A DNA stretch of 22,802 nucleotides, taken from IMG/VR virus record IMGVR_UViG_3300010885_006450, positions 1 through 22,802 of that record. The stretch is one strand, 5' to 3'. Made by a program: the position numbers and the translations under genes. The notes under the pieces were generated by a model. The model did no database searches. It saw only the letters and a list, made by a program, of their open reading frames with translations, and had not been told where the DNA came from. This DNA comes from a virus. Shown here in pieces: positions 8,001 through 20,400 of this stretch. Numbering within the stretch: position 1 is the stretch's first letter; each line of letters begins with the position of its first letter.

Positions 8001-8462
8001 ATAAGTTTTGGTAACACACTAGGAGAAATTAAATCAATTAGTGATGAGATCATTTATCATCCTGTAAACTACAAGGTATTATTTGGCTCAACAGCTGAAT
8101 ACGCCCTCCAAGCACAATTTAAAATAGTTAAAAATCCTAATAAAACAATTAATGACAACGACCTAAAGGTGAGAATTGTTTCTGCTATCAATGATTTCTT
8201 TGATGTTGCTAATTGGGACTTTGGAGATAGATTTTATCTAGGCGAACTAATCACATATATTACTAATGCAGTTAGTCCGGATCTAAGTAATTTAGTAATT
8301 GTTCCACGACAGCCTACACAGAGTTTTGGTAGTCTTTTTGAAATTCAAAGTGCTACCGATGAAATATTTGTTAGCGGAGCAACGGTAGATGACATCGTTA
8401 TTGTAACTTCGATCTCAGCATCTGAGATTCGTGTAAGTGCATCAAATATTGTATCATCATAA
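5064..8462 (+). CDS. 6: gp6-like baseplate wedge protein, enlarged
   Basis: This 1132-residue protein is a gp6 family wedge subunit, which in T4 forms the continuous ring of the inner baseplate. The N-terminus closely follows T4 gp6 as I recall it: SYDFENLRRVIITYLRENYP, FNDYIESSEYLALIDAVAFL, DLASRENFIELASRRESVLR and RMLSYNAKRNIASKGL (about 30-117). The baseplate-J-like centre includes LVFADGVYGNLPQG (about 341-354) and PAETVESIRTKAPAQYYTQN followed by RMITAEDYNL (about 410-439). The C-terminus has DFGDRFYLGELITYI and FGSLFEIQSATDEIFVSGAT (about 1051-1107). T4 gp6 is 660 residues; most of the extra length lies between about 490 and 945, a mostly beta-looking insert. That insert contains a DRDDDGVIDNPD loop at 818-829 resembling a calcium-binding motif. 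ATG 5064 has AGGG seven bases upstream. The family call is certain; the role of the insert is unknown. Confidence 0.93.
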   Translation: MTTTTRQTNLIINQDWTRIYQTFKNADFKSYDFENLRRVIITYLRENYPEDFNDYIESSEYLALIDAVAFLGQSLAFRIDLASRENFIELASRRESVLRIARMLSYNAKRNIASKGLLKFDTVSTTEALLDANGKNLARQTIIWNDPTNANWKEQFVAVLNAAMADNTEFGRSQGNATIQGIPTEQYRFRTANRDIPIFSYEKNVAGRSMPFELVSTAFKGSEEIYEEPPVPGNQVGFIYRNDGKGTSSSNTGFYFMFKQGSLELADFSVAVPTTNEKVSVDANNINNDDVWLFSLASNGAQQDSWTKVSALTGNNIAYNSIEKNIRNIYAISTKNNDRIDLVFADGVYGNLPQGPFRVYYRTSNGLSYSILPNEMRGININIPYVSKSGTKQTLSISMSLKYTVSNSVPAETVESIRTKAPAQYYTQNRMITAEDYNLAPLTSSQDILKVKAVNRTSSGVSRNFDIIDASGKYSSVNVFADDGLIYKQESETSLAFKPINRIDSVNFIRKNIEPLFTSTGVYNYYFTKYDKILFTDNNTTWTQITSDINESTGYFLNAIDLTLQKVSGYTTNTLKYVTVGALIKFVPPAGKSFKRGELVTTNALDPDQTDRMWTKIIRVVGDGTNANRGVLSTGKGPIVFNDIIPTGAIAARIVPKFVNNLPDALETQIVNLCAENKNFGLRFDLATSTWKIITAPNIDLINAFALGKAGDTTNNNVDTSWLLSFTKEADEYKIRVRVLNYIFGSLEQNRFYYDSGSKIYDSKTGKVIKDQIRILGINPKPTDTAPIKESLIFEVDDSIKFEDGFQSAEEVQIAFADRDDDGVIDNPDAFEQIVGRDQDLKYLFFVESKDTFGNIVYNYFDNSQEVIKIRQQENSVSVTDFNDGDLVYFYDSAEDRVKRVDYTSNSFILEPTYNANIGRSRLNFQYIHNADVDRRIDPSVSNIIDVYLLTKSYDTSFRKYLSGGVKTKPEAPNSDSLRISFGNTLGEIKSISDEIIYHPVNYKVLFGSTAEYALQAQFKIVKNPNKTINDNDLKVRIVSAINDFFDVANWDFGDRFYLGELITYITNAVSPDLSNLVIVPRQPTQSFGSLFEIQSATDEIFVSGATVDDIVIVTSISASEIRVSASNIVSS

Positions 8463-8464
8463 TC

Positions 8465-8479
8465 AAGGTATAAGAAATG
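8465..8479 (+). promoter_or_regulatory. Ribosome binding site for the giant gene
   Basis: AAGG at 8465-8468 lies eight bases before ATG 8477, just after the gp6 stop at 8460-8462. It supports ATG 8477 as the start. The conserved-looking N-terminal segment begins only a few residues later. Confidence 0.55.
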
Positions 8480-11400
8480 GCAGATCAAATTTTCCCTCAA
8501 AGTGGACTTCCTATTAGAAGAACCGTTGACCTATTGCCTCAGGTATTTAAAACAGAGACAAATGATAAGTTTATGGCCGCTGTGGTCGACCCTCTGGTCC
8601 AACCTGGCGTACTACAAAAAACAACTGGTTATATAGGCCGTCGCTGGGGTAAAACGTATAACGGCTCAGACATCTATCTTGATGATGACACAACATTAAG
8701 AAGTAGATATCAACTAGAACCTGGAGTAGTCATTAGCAATGAACAAGGACAGGTTGAGAATTTTTACGACTACATTGATTTTAAAAACCAACTACAATTT
8801 TTTAACAACTATAATGAACGTGATGATAAAATTACCAGTCAAGAACATTACAGTTGGACACCACCTATTGAGTGGGACATGTTTGTTAACTTCCGCGAAT
8901 ACTATTGGGTTCCAAGCGGACCACCTAGTGTAAAAGTTTTAGGACAAGGTAATGATATTGTTAGCACGTACAGAGTAAGACAAGGCACAACGTCTACTTG
9001 GATTTTTTATCCTGATGGATTAACAAATAATCCTACAATCACTCTTTATAGAGGACAAACATATAAATTTAATGTTAACAGTCCTAGAGAAGGATTTTTT
9101 ATTAGAACTGCCTATGACACAGGTAGTTTAAAATATCGACCAGAACTTCCTTATATCCCAAACCAGTTAGCAGTCTATGACGGAAAATTATGGAGAGCAT
9201 TAACCTATGTTAAAGCCAGCGTTGACGGAACAATCACAGAAGGACCAGACTGGGCAATAGTTGAAGACAGTGTACAGACATCTAAGTTTGATTACTCTGC
9301 CGGCATTACTAATAACGGTGCAACTAATGGAACAGTTACATTTGAAGTTCCTTACGATGCACCCGATATCCTTTATTACCAAAGCGCAATTAATCCTGAT
9401 AGATTTGGTAGATTTTTAATTCAAGACATCGAAAGCAATACCAGCATTGATATTGATAAAGAAGTTGTAGGAAAAGAAACCTATACCAGTAGCAACGGAG
9501 TTGAATTTACCAACGGCCTGGTAGTAAGATTTGGGGGAAATGTTACTCCTAAAAAATACTCTAAGGATAATTGGTTAGTTGAAAAAGTTGGGCGTTCTAT
9601 TGAATTAATTAAATTCTCATCTTTAGAAGTTCCTATTATTACAAGTCAAGTTCCGGAAGTTATTTTTGATAACACCGGATTTGATACTGATCCCTTTGAT
9701 GATGCTACATCTTACCCAGGGGAAAAAGATTACATTACTATTTGCAGAGCCAGCATCGATAGCAATCCCTGGTCTAGATACAATCGCTGGTTCCACAAAG
9801 CTACACTAGAACAAGCCCATAAACTTAATGGCAGTGACTTTGAAGCCGGAGACAGCTTTAGAGCCAAGCGACCAATTATTGAGTTTAGACCTAACCTACA
9901 ATTATTCAATCACGGAAGTGTTGCAAAAACTCCTGTAGATTTTATTGATACATTTACCACAGATGTGTTTTCAACCATTGAAGGCAGTGAAGGCTACAGT
10001 ATCGACGGTGAGTTTTTATACAATGGAGCAAGAATATTAATAATTGCTGATACTGATACATTAGCAAATAATAAAATATATCAGGTTAGCTTTATTACGC
10101 ACAACAACCGTAAACAAATAGCATTAAAATCTGTAGATGATTCTGACTCTTTATTAGGTGAATGCGTTCTGGTAAGATCGGGAAATGCAAATAAAGGGTT
10201 AATGTATTACTTTAACGGAACAAACTGGGTAAGAAGTCAAGACAAAACTAAAGTAAATCAAACTCCGTTGTTTGACATCTTCGATGTTAACGGAGTTAGT
10301 TTTGGTAATTCAGATTCTTATCCTGTTAGCACATTCCTTGGAACTCCTATTTTAGAATACAAAGTTGGCAATAGCGTAGCCGATATTGAATTGGGTTTTA
10401 GTTTAGATTACCTAAACATAGATAATGTTGGTGATATACAATTTAAATTTAATCTTGATTCTGATTCGTATACCTATTCTTTAAATCAACAGACAGTTAC
10501 AGTTAATCTAAACACTGGATTTTATAGATTTAATCCGTTAGATGAGTTTGGAAATTCATGGACTACAACTGACTCTGAATATCTGCAACCAATATTAGAT
10601 AGTAAAATCATTACAGAATCAACAAATTCAGTAACACTGACAACGGTAAATTGGGATTTGTTTGATGACGCTAATTCTAAAATTTTATTTTATTTAAACG
10701 GTGTTCATTTTAAAGATGCCTACACAAGAACCGAAGGAACATTTACCTTTGTAAATAATTTTTCAGTTAATGATGTTCTGTCAATTAAAGTTTTTACAGA
10801 TCTAGATCCTGACCAAGGATACTACGCAATACCACACGGACTTGAAAAGAATCCTTTAAACACAGAATTAAAAACTTTTACACTAGGACAGGCAATTGAT
10901 CATCTTAGCCTAGCACTTGATGTTGATGATAGATTTACTGGAATTTATCCAGGTAATAGTAATCTTAGAAATCTAGACGGGTATCAAAATAAAGCCACAA
11001 GATTTTTAAAACATTCCGGCGTAGCACCATTAGCCATTGATGTTCTTTGTGATAAAAATACAAATCTTATTAAGTCTCTAAGATATAATTCTAGATTATA
11101 TTCAACATTTAAAAATGAATTTATTACAAGAATAACAGAAACACCGCCCAATGATAATATTGCAGACTTTGTAGATACTGTTATATCTAATATGGGCCTA
11201 GCCAAAGATATATCAAATCCGTTTGCCGGAACTGACATGATTGGCAGCGGTGCTCATACTGATATAGATTATACAGTTGAAGATGAAGGAATTAAAGTTT
11301 TTGCTTTAAGTCAAAAATTTAATTTAACAGATCTTAGTGATAAAGCAGTTTATGTTTACTTAAACGACGTTCAACTTATTAACGGAGCAGACTATACATT

Positions 11401-14400
11401 TGATGACACATTTGGTTTTGTAAGATTGTCAGTGACACTAACCGAAGGCGATTCTATCAAGATAAAAGAATATGTTTCTACTGCTTTTAATTATATTCCA
11501 TACACTCCTACTAAGTTAGGTTTGTATAAAAAATATCTTCCACAAAAATTCTTAGACGACACATTCCAGACTCCTAGAGATGTAATTCAAGGACATGATG
11601 GTAGTATCATTACTGCATTTGACGATTATAGAGATGATGCTATTTTAGAATTAGAGCGTAGAATCTATAACAATATCAAACAAGAATACGATCATGCATT
11701 GTTTGATATAGATGCAATATTTGGAGGTTATTATGGAAACTCTCTGTATACCAAAGAAGATTTAGATGCAATTGTTTCCCCTGACTTCCTACGTTGGGTA
11801 TCAAATACAGATATAGATTATACAAACAATGATCTATACTTTGATAGACAAAACAGTTTTACCTATACCTATAGTAACATGACAGACCCTACAGGTTTAA
11901 AAAATCTTCCAGGCTACTGGAGAGGTGCATATCTATGGTTCTATGACACTACCCGACCACATACTTGTCCTTGGGAAATGTTAGGATTTAGTGAAAAGCC
12001 CGTATGGTGGGAAAAAGAATACGGACCAGCCCCCTATACCAGCGGCAATTTAATTCTTTGGGAAGATATTAGTCAGGGTATTATTCGTCAAGGTCCACGT
12101 GCAGGCACTCACGATCGATATGCTAGAAAATCAATATTGAGTCATATTCCTGCCGATGGAGACGGTAAACTCTTAAGCCCGTTAGATTCTGGTCTAGCTA
12201 CAAACTATACACTGGTCAACGACAGGGGAGATTATAAATTAGGTGACATTAGCCCTTCAGAATTTGCTTGGAGAAGTAGCTCAGAATGGCCATTTTCTGT
12301 TGTAGTAGCATTATCTTTATTAAAGCCATTTGAATTTATTACTGACAGTTTTGATAAATCTAGAATGACTGTTAATAAATTAGGACAGACTGTTTTTAGT
12401 GAGACGGGCATATTTGTTAAACTTTCAGATATGAAAGTTCCTACAGCTAGCGGAACTAGAGTATCGGGATTAATATCTTTTATTTCTAGTTATATAAAAA
12501 GTAAAAATTTAGATCCCGAACAGCTAATCACACGCATTAACAATTTAGATGTTAAGATATCATCTAGAATTTCTGGATTTGTAGATCAAACAGAACAAAA
12601 GTATTTGTTAGACAGTAAAAATCCTAGCTCAACTTCTAGTAGCATCTATGTTCCTAATGAAAATTACAACATTATTTTTAATGTCAGTTCTCCTATTGCC
12701 AGTCTTGTTTACAGCGGAGTATTAATTGAAAAACTAGCAGAAGGTTGGAAAGTAAGAGGATACGATAATCAATTATCATATTTTAATTATTTTGAATCTA
12801 TTGCTAGTAGCACTGATCCGTTAACCAGTGTTGGCGGAGTTAGCGCAAAATTTTATGATTGGGCTCCGGATAAAGTTTATAACAACGGAGACATTGTTAG
12901 AAATCAAAACGTCTACTATCGTGCATTGAAATCTCATACTAGTGTAGGTACATTTGATAAAGCACTGTGGAAGACACTGGCCAAACTACCTGTAGTTGGC
13001 GGTATTGATGCTTACTTTAGAAAGACTTTTGACAAACTTAAAACTAAAAAGATGTACTATGGTACAGTTTTAACAACTGTACAAGATGTTGTAGATTTTA
13101 TGTTGGGCTACGAAGCCTATCTAAAATTTATAGGATTTAATTTTGATCGTTATAATTCTGAAACCCAAACAGCATACAACTGGCAGACTAGTTGTAAAGA
13201 ATTCTTATTCTGGACTAAACATAACTGGGCAGTTGGCAGTTTATTAACACTAAGCCCTAGTGCTCAAGAAATTAACGTAAACATATTAAGTGGTGTTCCT
13301 GATAATTTATTTGATAGTTTTTATGACTACGAAATTTTTAAAAGCGACGGAACTCCGTTGTTACCAATTTTCTTAAATGTTAAGAGAGATTTTCAAAAGG
13401 TAGCTGTTAGTACAGTAAATTCCAATGACGGAATTTATTTCTTAAAACTTAACTATGTTTTAAAAGAACATGTTGTATTATTTGACGACCGCACAGTGTT
13501 TAATGATGTAGTCTATGACAAGACTACAGGCTACCGTCAAGAGCGTATTAAGAGTCGTGGCTTCCGTACAGTTGACTGGGACGGTGATTATACAAGTCCG
13601 GGATTCTTGTTTGACAATGTAAACATCCAACAATGGGGTCCGTACACTGATTATCGACTAGGAGATATTGTATCTTATAAGTCTTACAATTGGGTAAGCA
13701 TACAAAATCAACAAGGGTCAGAAACGTTTAATGATACTGTTTGGTCAAAGTTAGATACTGATCCTAAGAAAGGCCTAGTTGCTAATTTTGATTATAGAAT
13801 TAATCAATTCCAAGACTACTATGAATCTGATGCAGACGGATTAGGTTCTAGCCAACGCGACCTAAGTCGACATGTTATTGGATATCAAACTAGAGAATAT
13901 CTACAGGCCATGGCCGAAGATAATGTTAGTCAGTTTAGAATTTATCAAGGATTTATTAGAGAAAAAGGAACAGCCAATTCTGTTACTAAGGTATTTGAAA
14001 AATTAAGCAGAACTAATAATGGCAGTATTGAACTTAATGAAGAATGGGCGTTCCGTGTTGGAAGGTTTGGAGGCACGGATCAATCAACAGAAACAGAATT
14101 TAGAATTCATAAAAACGATTTAAAATTAAATCCGCAACCTATCTTATTGGCCCCGGTTGATACAGCTACTGATATATTAGATCTTTATCTTCGTGTGCCA
14201 GTGAATGATTTTACAATTGCAACATCTCCTTTTAACAAAGATATAAACCCTGTTAAAAAATATACGTTAACTCCTAGAATTGCTGGATATGTTAATGTAC
14301 TAGATGTTGATTACATTCTTCCTACAAGAGACGATATATTAAAACTTGATATTACTAAGTTTGAAGAAAATACACAAGTCTGGATTACCTTTGAAGAAAA

Positions 14401-17400
14401 TTCTTGGACTGTATTAAGATACAATATTGAAAAATTGTTGTTTTTAATGGATTTAAATGTTAACAAGACCAGAGTAGAACTTGTGGTCAACAGACCACAC
14501 GGTCTAAGCGTTGGAGACATTTTTGGTATTAGAAATGTACAGAATCTTCAAGGCTTCTATAAAATCACAGAAGTCCCTAATGTAAATGCCTTGGCGTTTC
14601 AGATATCTAAAGATGCTAAAGAACCTAAGTGGGAGCCAAGCACAGTAATAAATCTTGAATTGTTTAATGAGGCAAGATTCTCGTCTTATCAAAGTTTAGA
14701 TCTTGATAAAGTAGCTGCTCTTACAGACGGCTCAAAGCTATGGATTGACAAAAATGAATCTAACAAATGGGAAGTTGTAGAAAAACAAAGTCAGTTTAAA
14801 GTTACTGATCTTGCAGAATATGGAATCTCATTGCCAAAGAATAATGGTAAATCTGTAGTATATTCTGACGCACTAGCACAGATAATATCGTCAATGCCTG
14901 GCAGTAATATGGTAGTGGCTTATCTTGAAAGAGCTGAAGGTCTTAAGCCGTTCCAAACATTGTTAAAACCAAATAACATAAGCAATGCAGCTGATAAGGT
15001 GTTTGGTGAAACATTGACAATTAGTCCCGACGGCCGTTGGCTTGCAGTAGGGTCACCAAATGCTGCTGGCGTTAAATCGGATTATCAAGATATTTTTGCC
15101 CCAGCTGCTTCATATAGTAAAGGTAATATTGTATTATACCAAGGCAGATTATGGAGAGCTAAAATAGACCTTGCCGGAGATGGCAGCACAATAAATCTAG
15201 CCAATGATAATTGGGAAACAGCAACAATAGTTACAGCCAACGATCAAGGTACAAATAATGGCTACCAAGCTCAGGGAGCAGTTACCATGTACGAATGGAG
15301 CGGCCAAAGCTGGGTAGAAAAATTTACCTTTGTTAGCCCTCGCCAAGACGCCAATGAAAAATTTGGAGAAAAAATTGTACTTGGGGTAGATGCTGGAAAT
15401 TATTACATGGCAATTTCTGCTCCAGGCGCTCTTAACGAAACCGGCAGAGTCTATCTTTATAAGTATGCTCCTATAACAGAAGATACAACCCAAACAATTA
15501 CATTATCTGTTACAGTTGGTCCAGCCCAGGGTGCAGAAACAGGTTACAAGTATTACATTGACGAACAATATCATCCTAACTTAACATTAGAAGTTGGCAA
15601 TACCTATATATTTGATCAAACTGAGTTGAGTAATGTTTATTTTCCAAACCCAATTGAAGGAACAGTTACAAATAGACATCCTATTAATTTTAGCTCAGAT
15701 GACATCAACGGTCCATTGGGCAGCGGTACATTATACACAACAGGAGTTACCTATTATCTAGATAATAGACCAGTTACTCAGGCTCAGTACATAGCTGGGT
15801 TTGATGTAGCTACAACTAGATATGTTAAAGTAGTAGTCACAGAGTTAACAGCTGGTATTCTTTATTACTTCTCTTCAGCATTGCCGCTGACTATGGGTAA
15901 TTCGATGATTAAAAAATATCCAACCATCGCTAAAGAATGGCAAATTGTTCAGAATCAAAATTACAAAGGTGTTTACAATGCTGCTGGAGCCACAACTTAT
16001 GAGGTTGGTTCAATAGTATGGTATGATAATGCACTATGGCAGTCTTTAGAAGATCAAATAGGTGACGGAAGTACAATCACTATTAATTCAGGTCAATGGC
16101 AAAAATTAGATCCTGTAAGTACACAGAGTTCGTTGCCATCTAACCCTTCTATAAATGACGTTGATGATTCTACAGTAATATTAGCAGCTGGATTGTTGTC
16201 AGCAGATCAGTCATCAGAGTTGGTTAAAAAAGGAGATCGATTTGGATCAAGCCTAGCTATGAATAGAGATGGATCTATTCTAGTTATAGGTGCGCCGTTA
16301 AGTGACGGTCAATATTTTACAAACTACAAAGGCGAATGGAATGCATATCAAGAATATGCACAAGGAGATACAGTTAAGCGTAATGGATCTTATTATCAAC
16401 TAGGATCTAATGGAGTTGATTCTTCTTATAGAAGTTATGGAGAAACTCCTTCACCATCTGGTACTCCGTGGAGTTTGATAACTGTTGAATCTACAACCTC
16501 TTCCGGTAAAGTTTATATCTATAAGAAAGATTCCTACGGATTATATAATTTAATACAAACAATTAATGCAGGAAGTTTACCAGACATTAATGATTTACCT
16601 ATAAACGAAACAGTAGCTTCGGGCGATCTGTTTGGGTTTTCTATGGACGTAGATTATTCAGGAACAACATTAGTTGTATCAAGTCCTCAGGCAGATATTG
16701 GTCTACAAAATCAAGGTGCAGTTTATGTCTTTAAATTTGATACAGATTCTACTATTCCTGAATATAGACTAAAACAAAAATTACAGAGTTACGAAACTTA
16801 TAACAATGAGTTATTTGGATTTGGACTATCAATTAGCGAAAGAACAGAACGAATTGTTGTAGGAGCAAAAAATACTCCCTACATGCTGCCTACTTTGTTC
16901 GATATTGGCAACGGAACTAGATTTGACGGTGGCCGTACAACTTTCTCAGAAGATCAAGGCTATCCTGGACAGGTATATGTATTTGAATTGAAAGATCAAA
17001 TCTATATTTTATCTGAGAAATTGCAAGCCGAGTTAGGAGACAATGAAGGTTTTGGTTATGCATTAGATGCTACTGCTTCTGCTATTGTAACTGGTTCTCC
17101 CGATTATATGATAGCCGGAGAAAAAGTTGGCCGAACAAGGATCTTTAGAAAAGACCCCACAAAGAATAGTTTTACCACAGTAGGTGAAGAAACTGATCTA
17201 GTCAATATTGATTTGGTAAAGAGTATTTCTTTATATGACGATGAAAAAAATGTTAAACTAGCAGACGTTGATATTATTGACACAAATAAATTTAAGATTC
17301 TAGGATCAGCTGAAGAAGAAATTAAATTTAAAACACCATATGATCCAGCAACGTATACTAACGGAACAGATCAAGTTATTGTGGATGCAGACCAAGCATG

Positions 17401-20400
17401 GTTTGAAAAGAACATTGGCGCACTATGGTGGGATTTAAGTAAAGCAAAATGGGTATCGCATGAACAGGGAGATATTGCCTACCGATCAGGTATGTGGAAT
17501 CAATTGGCACCCGGCGCTTCTATAGACATATATGAATGGGTAGAAAGTTCAGTGTCTCCAACAGAATGGAATAAACTTGCAGATACGGTTGACGGATTAG
17601 CTAATAACATATCAGGACAGCCTGCATACGCTAACGCTGTCTACAGCATCAAGCGATTTACTAATTCTGCAACTGGCCTTCAGTCAGGCACAAAATATTA
17701 TTTCTGGGTAAAAAATAAAACAGTTATTCCTCAAGGTGTTCCAAGTAGAAAAATTTCTGCGGCTAATATTGTATCTTCGATAGTAAATCCTATTGGTGAA
17801 GGTGTACCAATTATTGCAATTATTGACAAGGATAAATTTCTTGCTTATAATTTTGATTCAGTAATCAAAGGAAATTCTGCGCTGCTTAATATTGAATACT
17901 ATAAAGAGGAAAGAATTCCAAATGTCATCCATACAGAATATCAATTGCTAACAGAAGGACAAGCATCTAGCCTACCTAGCGAAGCGTTAGAACAAAAATG
18001 GATAGACAGTTTAGTAGGATTTAATCAATCAGGGAACCCAGTTCCAGATCCAACATTACGCCCTAAACAAAAATACGGACTAGCATTTAGACCAATACAG
18101 ACTATTTTTGTAAACAGGGCAACAGCTTTAAAAATTGTCATAGATCGAATTAATTCTATACTAACAACTAAACCATTTGGTGATTTAATTGATTTTGAGT
18201 ATCTTAACAAAATAGATCCTCTTCCTAGTCCTTCTTTAAATTTATATGATGTATCTATTGATACCTACCCAGAATTATTAGAAGTAGGTATTGTAAGGGT
18301 AAAACCTGCTAGCCTATCTGCAAATGTTGTAGACGGAGTAATTGATACAATTGATGTTATAGATTCTGGATTTGGTTATAGAACAGTGCCGCCGATAATC
18401 ATCACCGGCGATGGTACTAATGCAAAAGCAGAAGCTGTTTTAGATAATCAAGGTCGTATAAGTTCTGTTACTGTGTTACAAAAAGGAAGAAAATATACAA
18501 CTGCAGATGTTTCTGTGCGTAGTTTCTCTGTACTAGTAAAATCAGATTCTACATTTAAAAATTACTGGAGTATATATTATTGGGATAATGTACGAGAAGG
18601 ATTCTTTAAATCCAAAGTACAGGCATATAATACTACCAACTATTGGAACTATGTAGATTGGTATTCGATTGGATTTAATTCTACAACTAGAATTGTTAGA
18701 GAAATAGCAGATATTTTCCAAGAAATAAATTATACATTTGAAATAGGTGATGTAGTTAGAGTTAAAGAATATGCCAACGGTGGCTGGGCATTACTACAAA
18801 GAGTAGTAGACGGAACCGGAAATATTTTATCTAACTATGAGTTAATAGGAAGACAGAACGGAACTATTGAAATAGCCAAAGACCTATACAACGTAAAAGT
18901 TTATGACTATGTTGCTACATATGACGAAGAAGTCTACGACAATCAGCCAACTAGAGAATTAAGAAATATTTTAAATGCTGTAAAGTATAATATTTTTATT
19001 GACGATTTAGATGCTGAATGGAATAAATTATTCTTCACCAGTATGAAATATGTATTCTCTGAACAATTGTATGTTGACTGGGCTTTTAAAACTAGCTTCT
19101 TAAATGCTGTGCATAATGTCGGCGATCTAGATCAACGTCCAAACTACAAGAACGATAACCTATCTAGTTTCCAACAATATCTTGAAGAAGTAAAACCGTT
19201 CAGAACTACTATTAGAGAATATACAAGTAGATACACAGATATTGATCATCAAGGAGCAGCTATAACTGACTTTGATGTGCCTCCTAAATATGACAAGGAA
19301 AATAGACAGGTGTTACCTGTGTTGTCTAATTCTGAAGAATTAAACACATATCCTTATAAGTGGTGGACAGATAATAATGGTTACGAAATAATAGATATAA
19401 AATTATCTAATCAAGGCGGTGACTATAAAACTCCTCCTAAGGTTTACATTACCGGAAACGGCACAGGTGCAACTGCACAGGCCTATATATCTAACGGTAA
19501 AGTATCTGGAATTAAAATGTTGACCACTGGGTCTGGTTATACTACGGCTGCTGTTAGTTTAATTGGAGGTAATGCTTCATCGACAAACATTGCCCAAGCA
19601 TCTCCTATACTAGGTAACGGTAAAGTACGATCATTTAATCTAGCCTTGCGATTCGATAGAATAACCAAGGACGGATCTTATTCAAACTATCAGTATGAAC
19701 AAACTTTTACCGCTGACGGATTTACTGCAATATTTGATTTAAATTATCCTCCTACAAGAGATAAAACTAAAATATCTGTAATAATTAACAGCGAAATAAT
19801 ATTAGATAGTGACTATTCTTTAACATTCTATACACTAGAGTCTGATACTTACGATCTGTTAAGAGGAAAATTAAGATTAAATTCACTTCCACCTGCAGGC
19901 AATGTTATTACAATTTACTATGAAAAAGATGATGCTGTTCTAGATGCAGTTGACAGAATTAACAAGTATTATAGCCCAACATCAGGCATGATAGGTAAAG
20001 AAATAAATCAACTTATGACTGGAATCGACTTTGGTGGTGTACAGATTCAAGGTACTACATTTGATGTCAGCGGCGGGTGGGATGCTCTTCCTTGGTTTAC
20101 TGACACATGGGACAGTGTAGAATCTAACAATGATTTCCATTATATTTCAGACGGTAGTACAGCTTATGTGACTCTTCCTGAAGCTCCTGCATTAGGACAA
20201 AGAATTTCTATATACCTAAAGCGTGTAGGTGATGGGATATTGCGTAGCATTGATACATTAGATTCTGCTGGAGCCCCAAGGGTTGTATTTGATCCAGGTG
20301 TTCCAGTTCCAGAAACAGTTCGTATAGATGATCCTAGTTTTGTTGTTTTCCCAGACGGATCTACAAACTGGGACTCAACAATAATACTAAATCCTCATGC

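Larger units (their letters stand above)
15002..17155 (+). other. FG-GAP-like beta-propeller with inserted modules (residues 2176-2893)
   Basis: Six units start with Phe-Gly: FGETLTISPDGRWLAVGSP (2176), FGEKIVLGVDAG (2296), FGSSLAMNRDGSILVIGAP (2589), FGFSMDVDYSGTTLVVSSP (2719), FGFGLSISERTERIVVGA (2780) and FGYALDATASAIVTGSP (2859). Each has a later strand of the type G-x-V-Y-V-Y/F (QGAVTMYEW, GRVYLYKY, GKVYIYKK, GAVYVFKF, GQVYVFEL, GRTRIFRK). This is the integrin-like FG-GAP blade pattern. Six or seven blades normally close one propeller, and six are visible. Blades 4-6 are compact, while blades 1 and 3 and the link between 2 and 3 carry extra modules. A host-surface or glycan-binding head is the natural inference. 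Confidence 0.65.
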
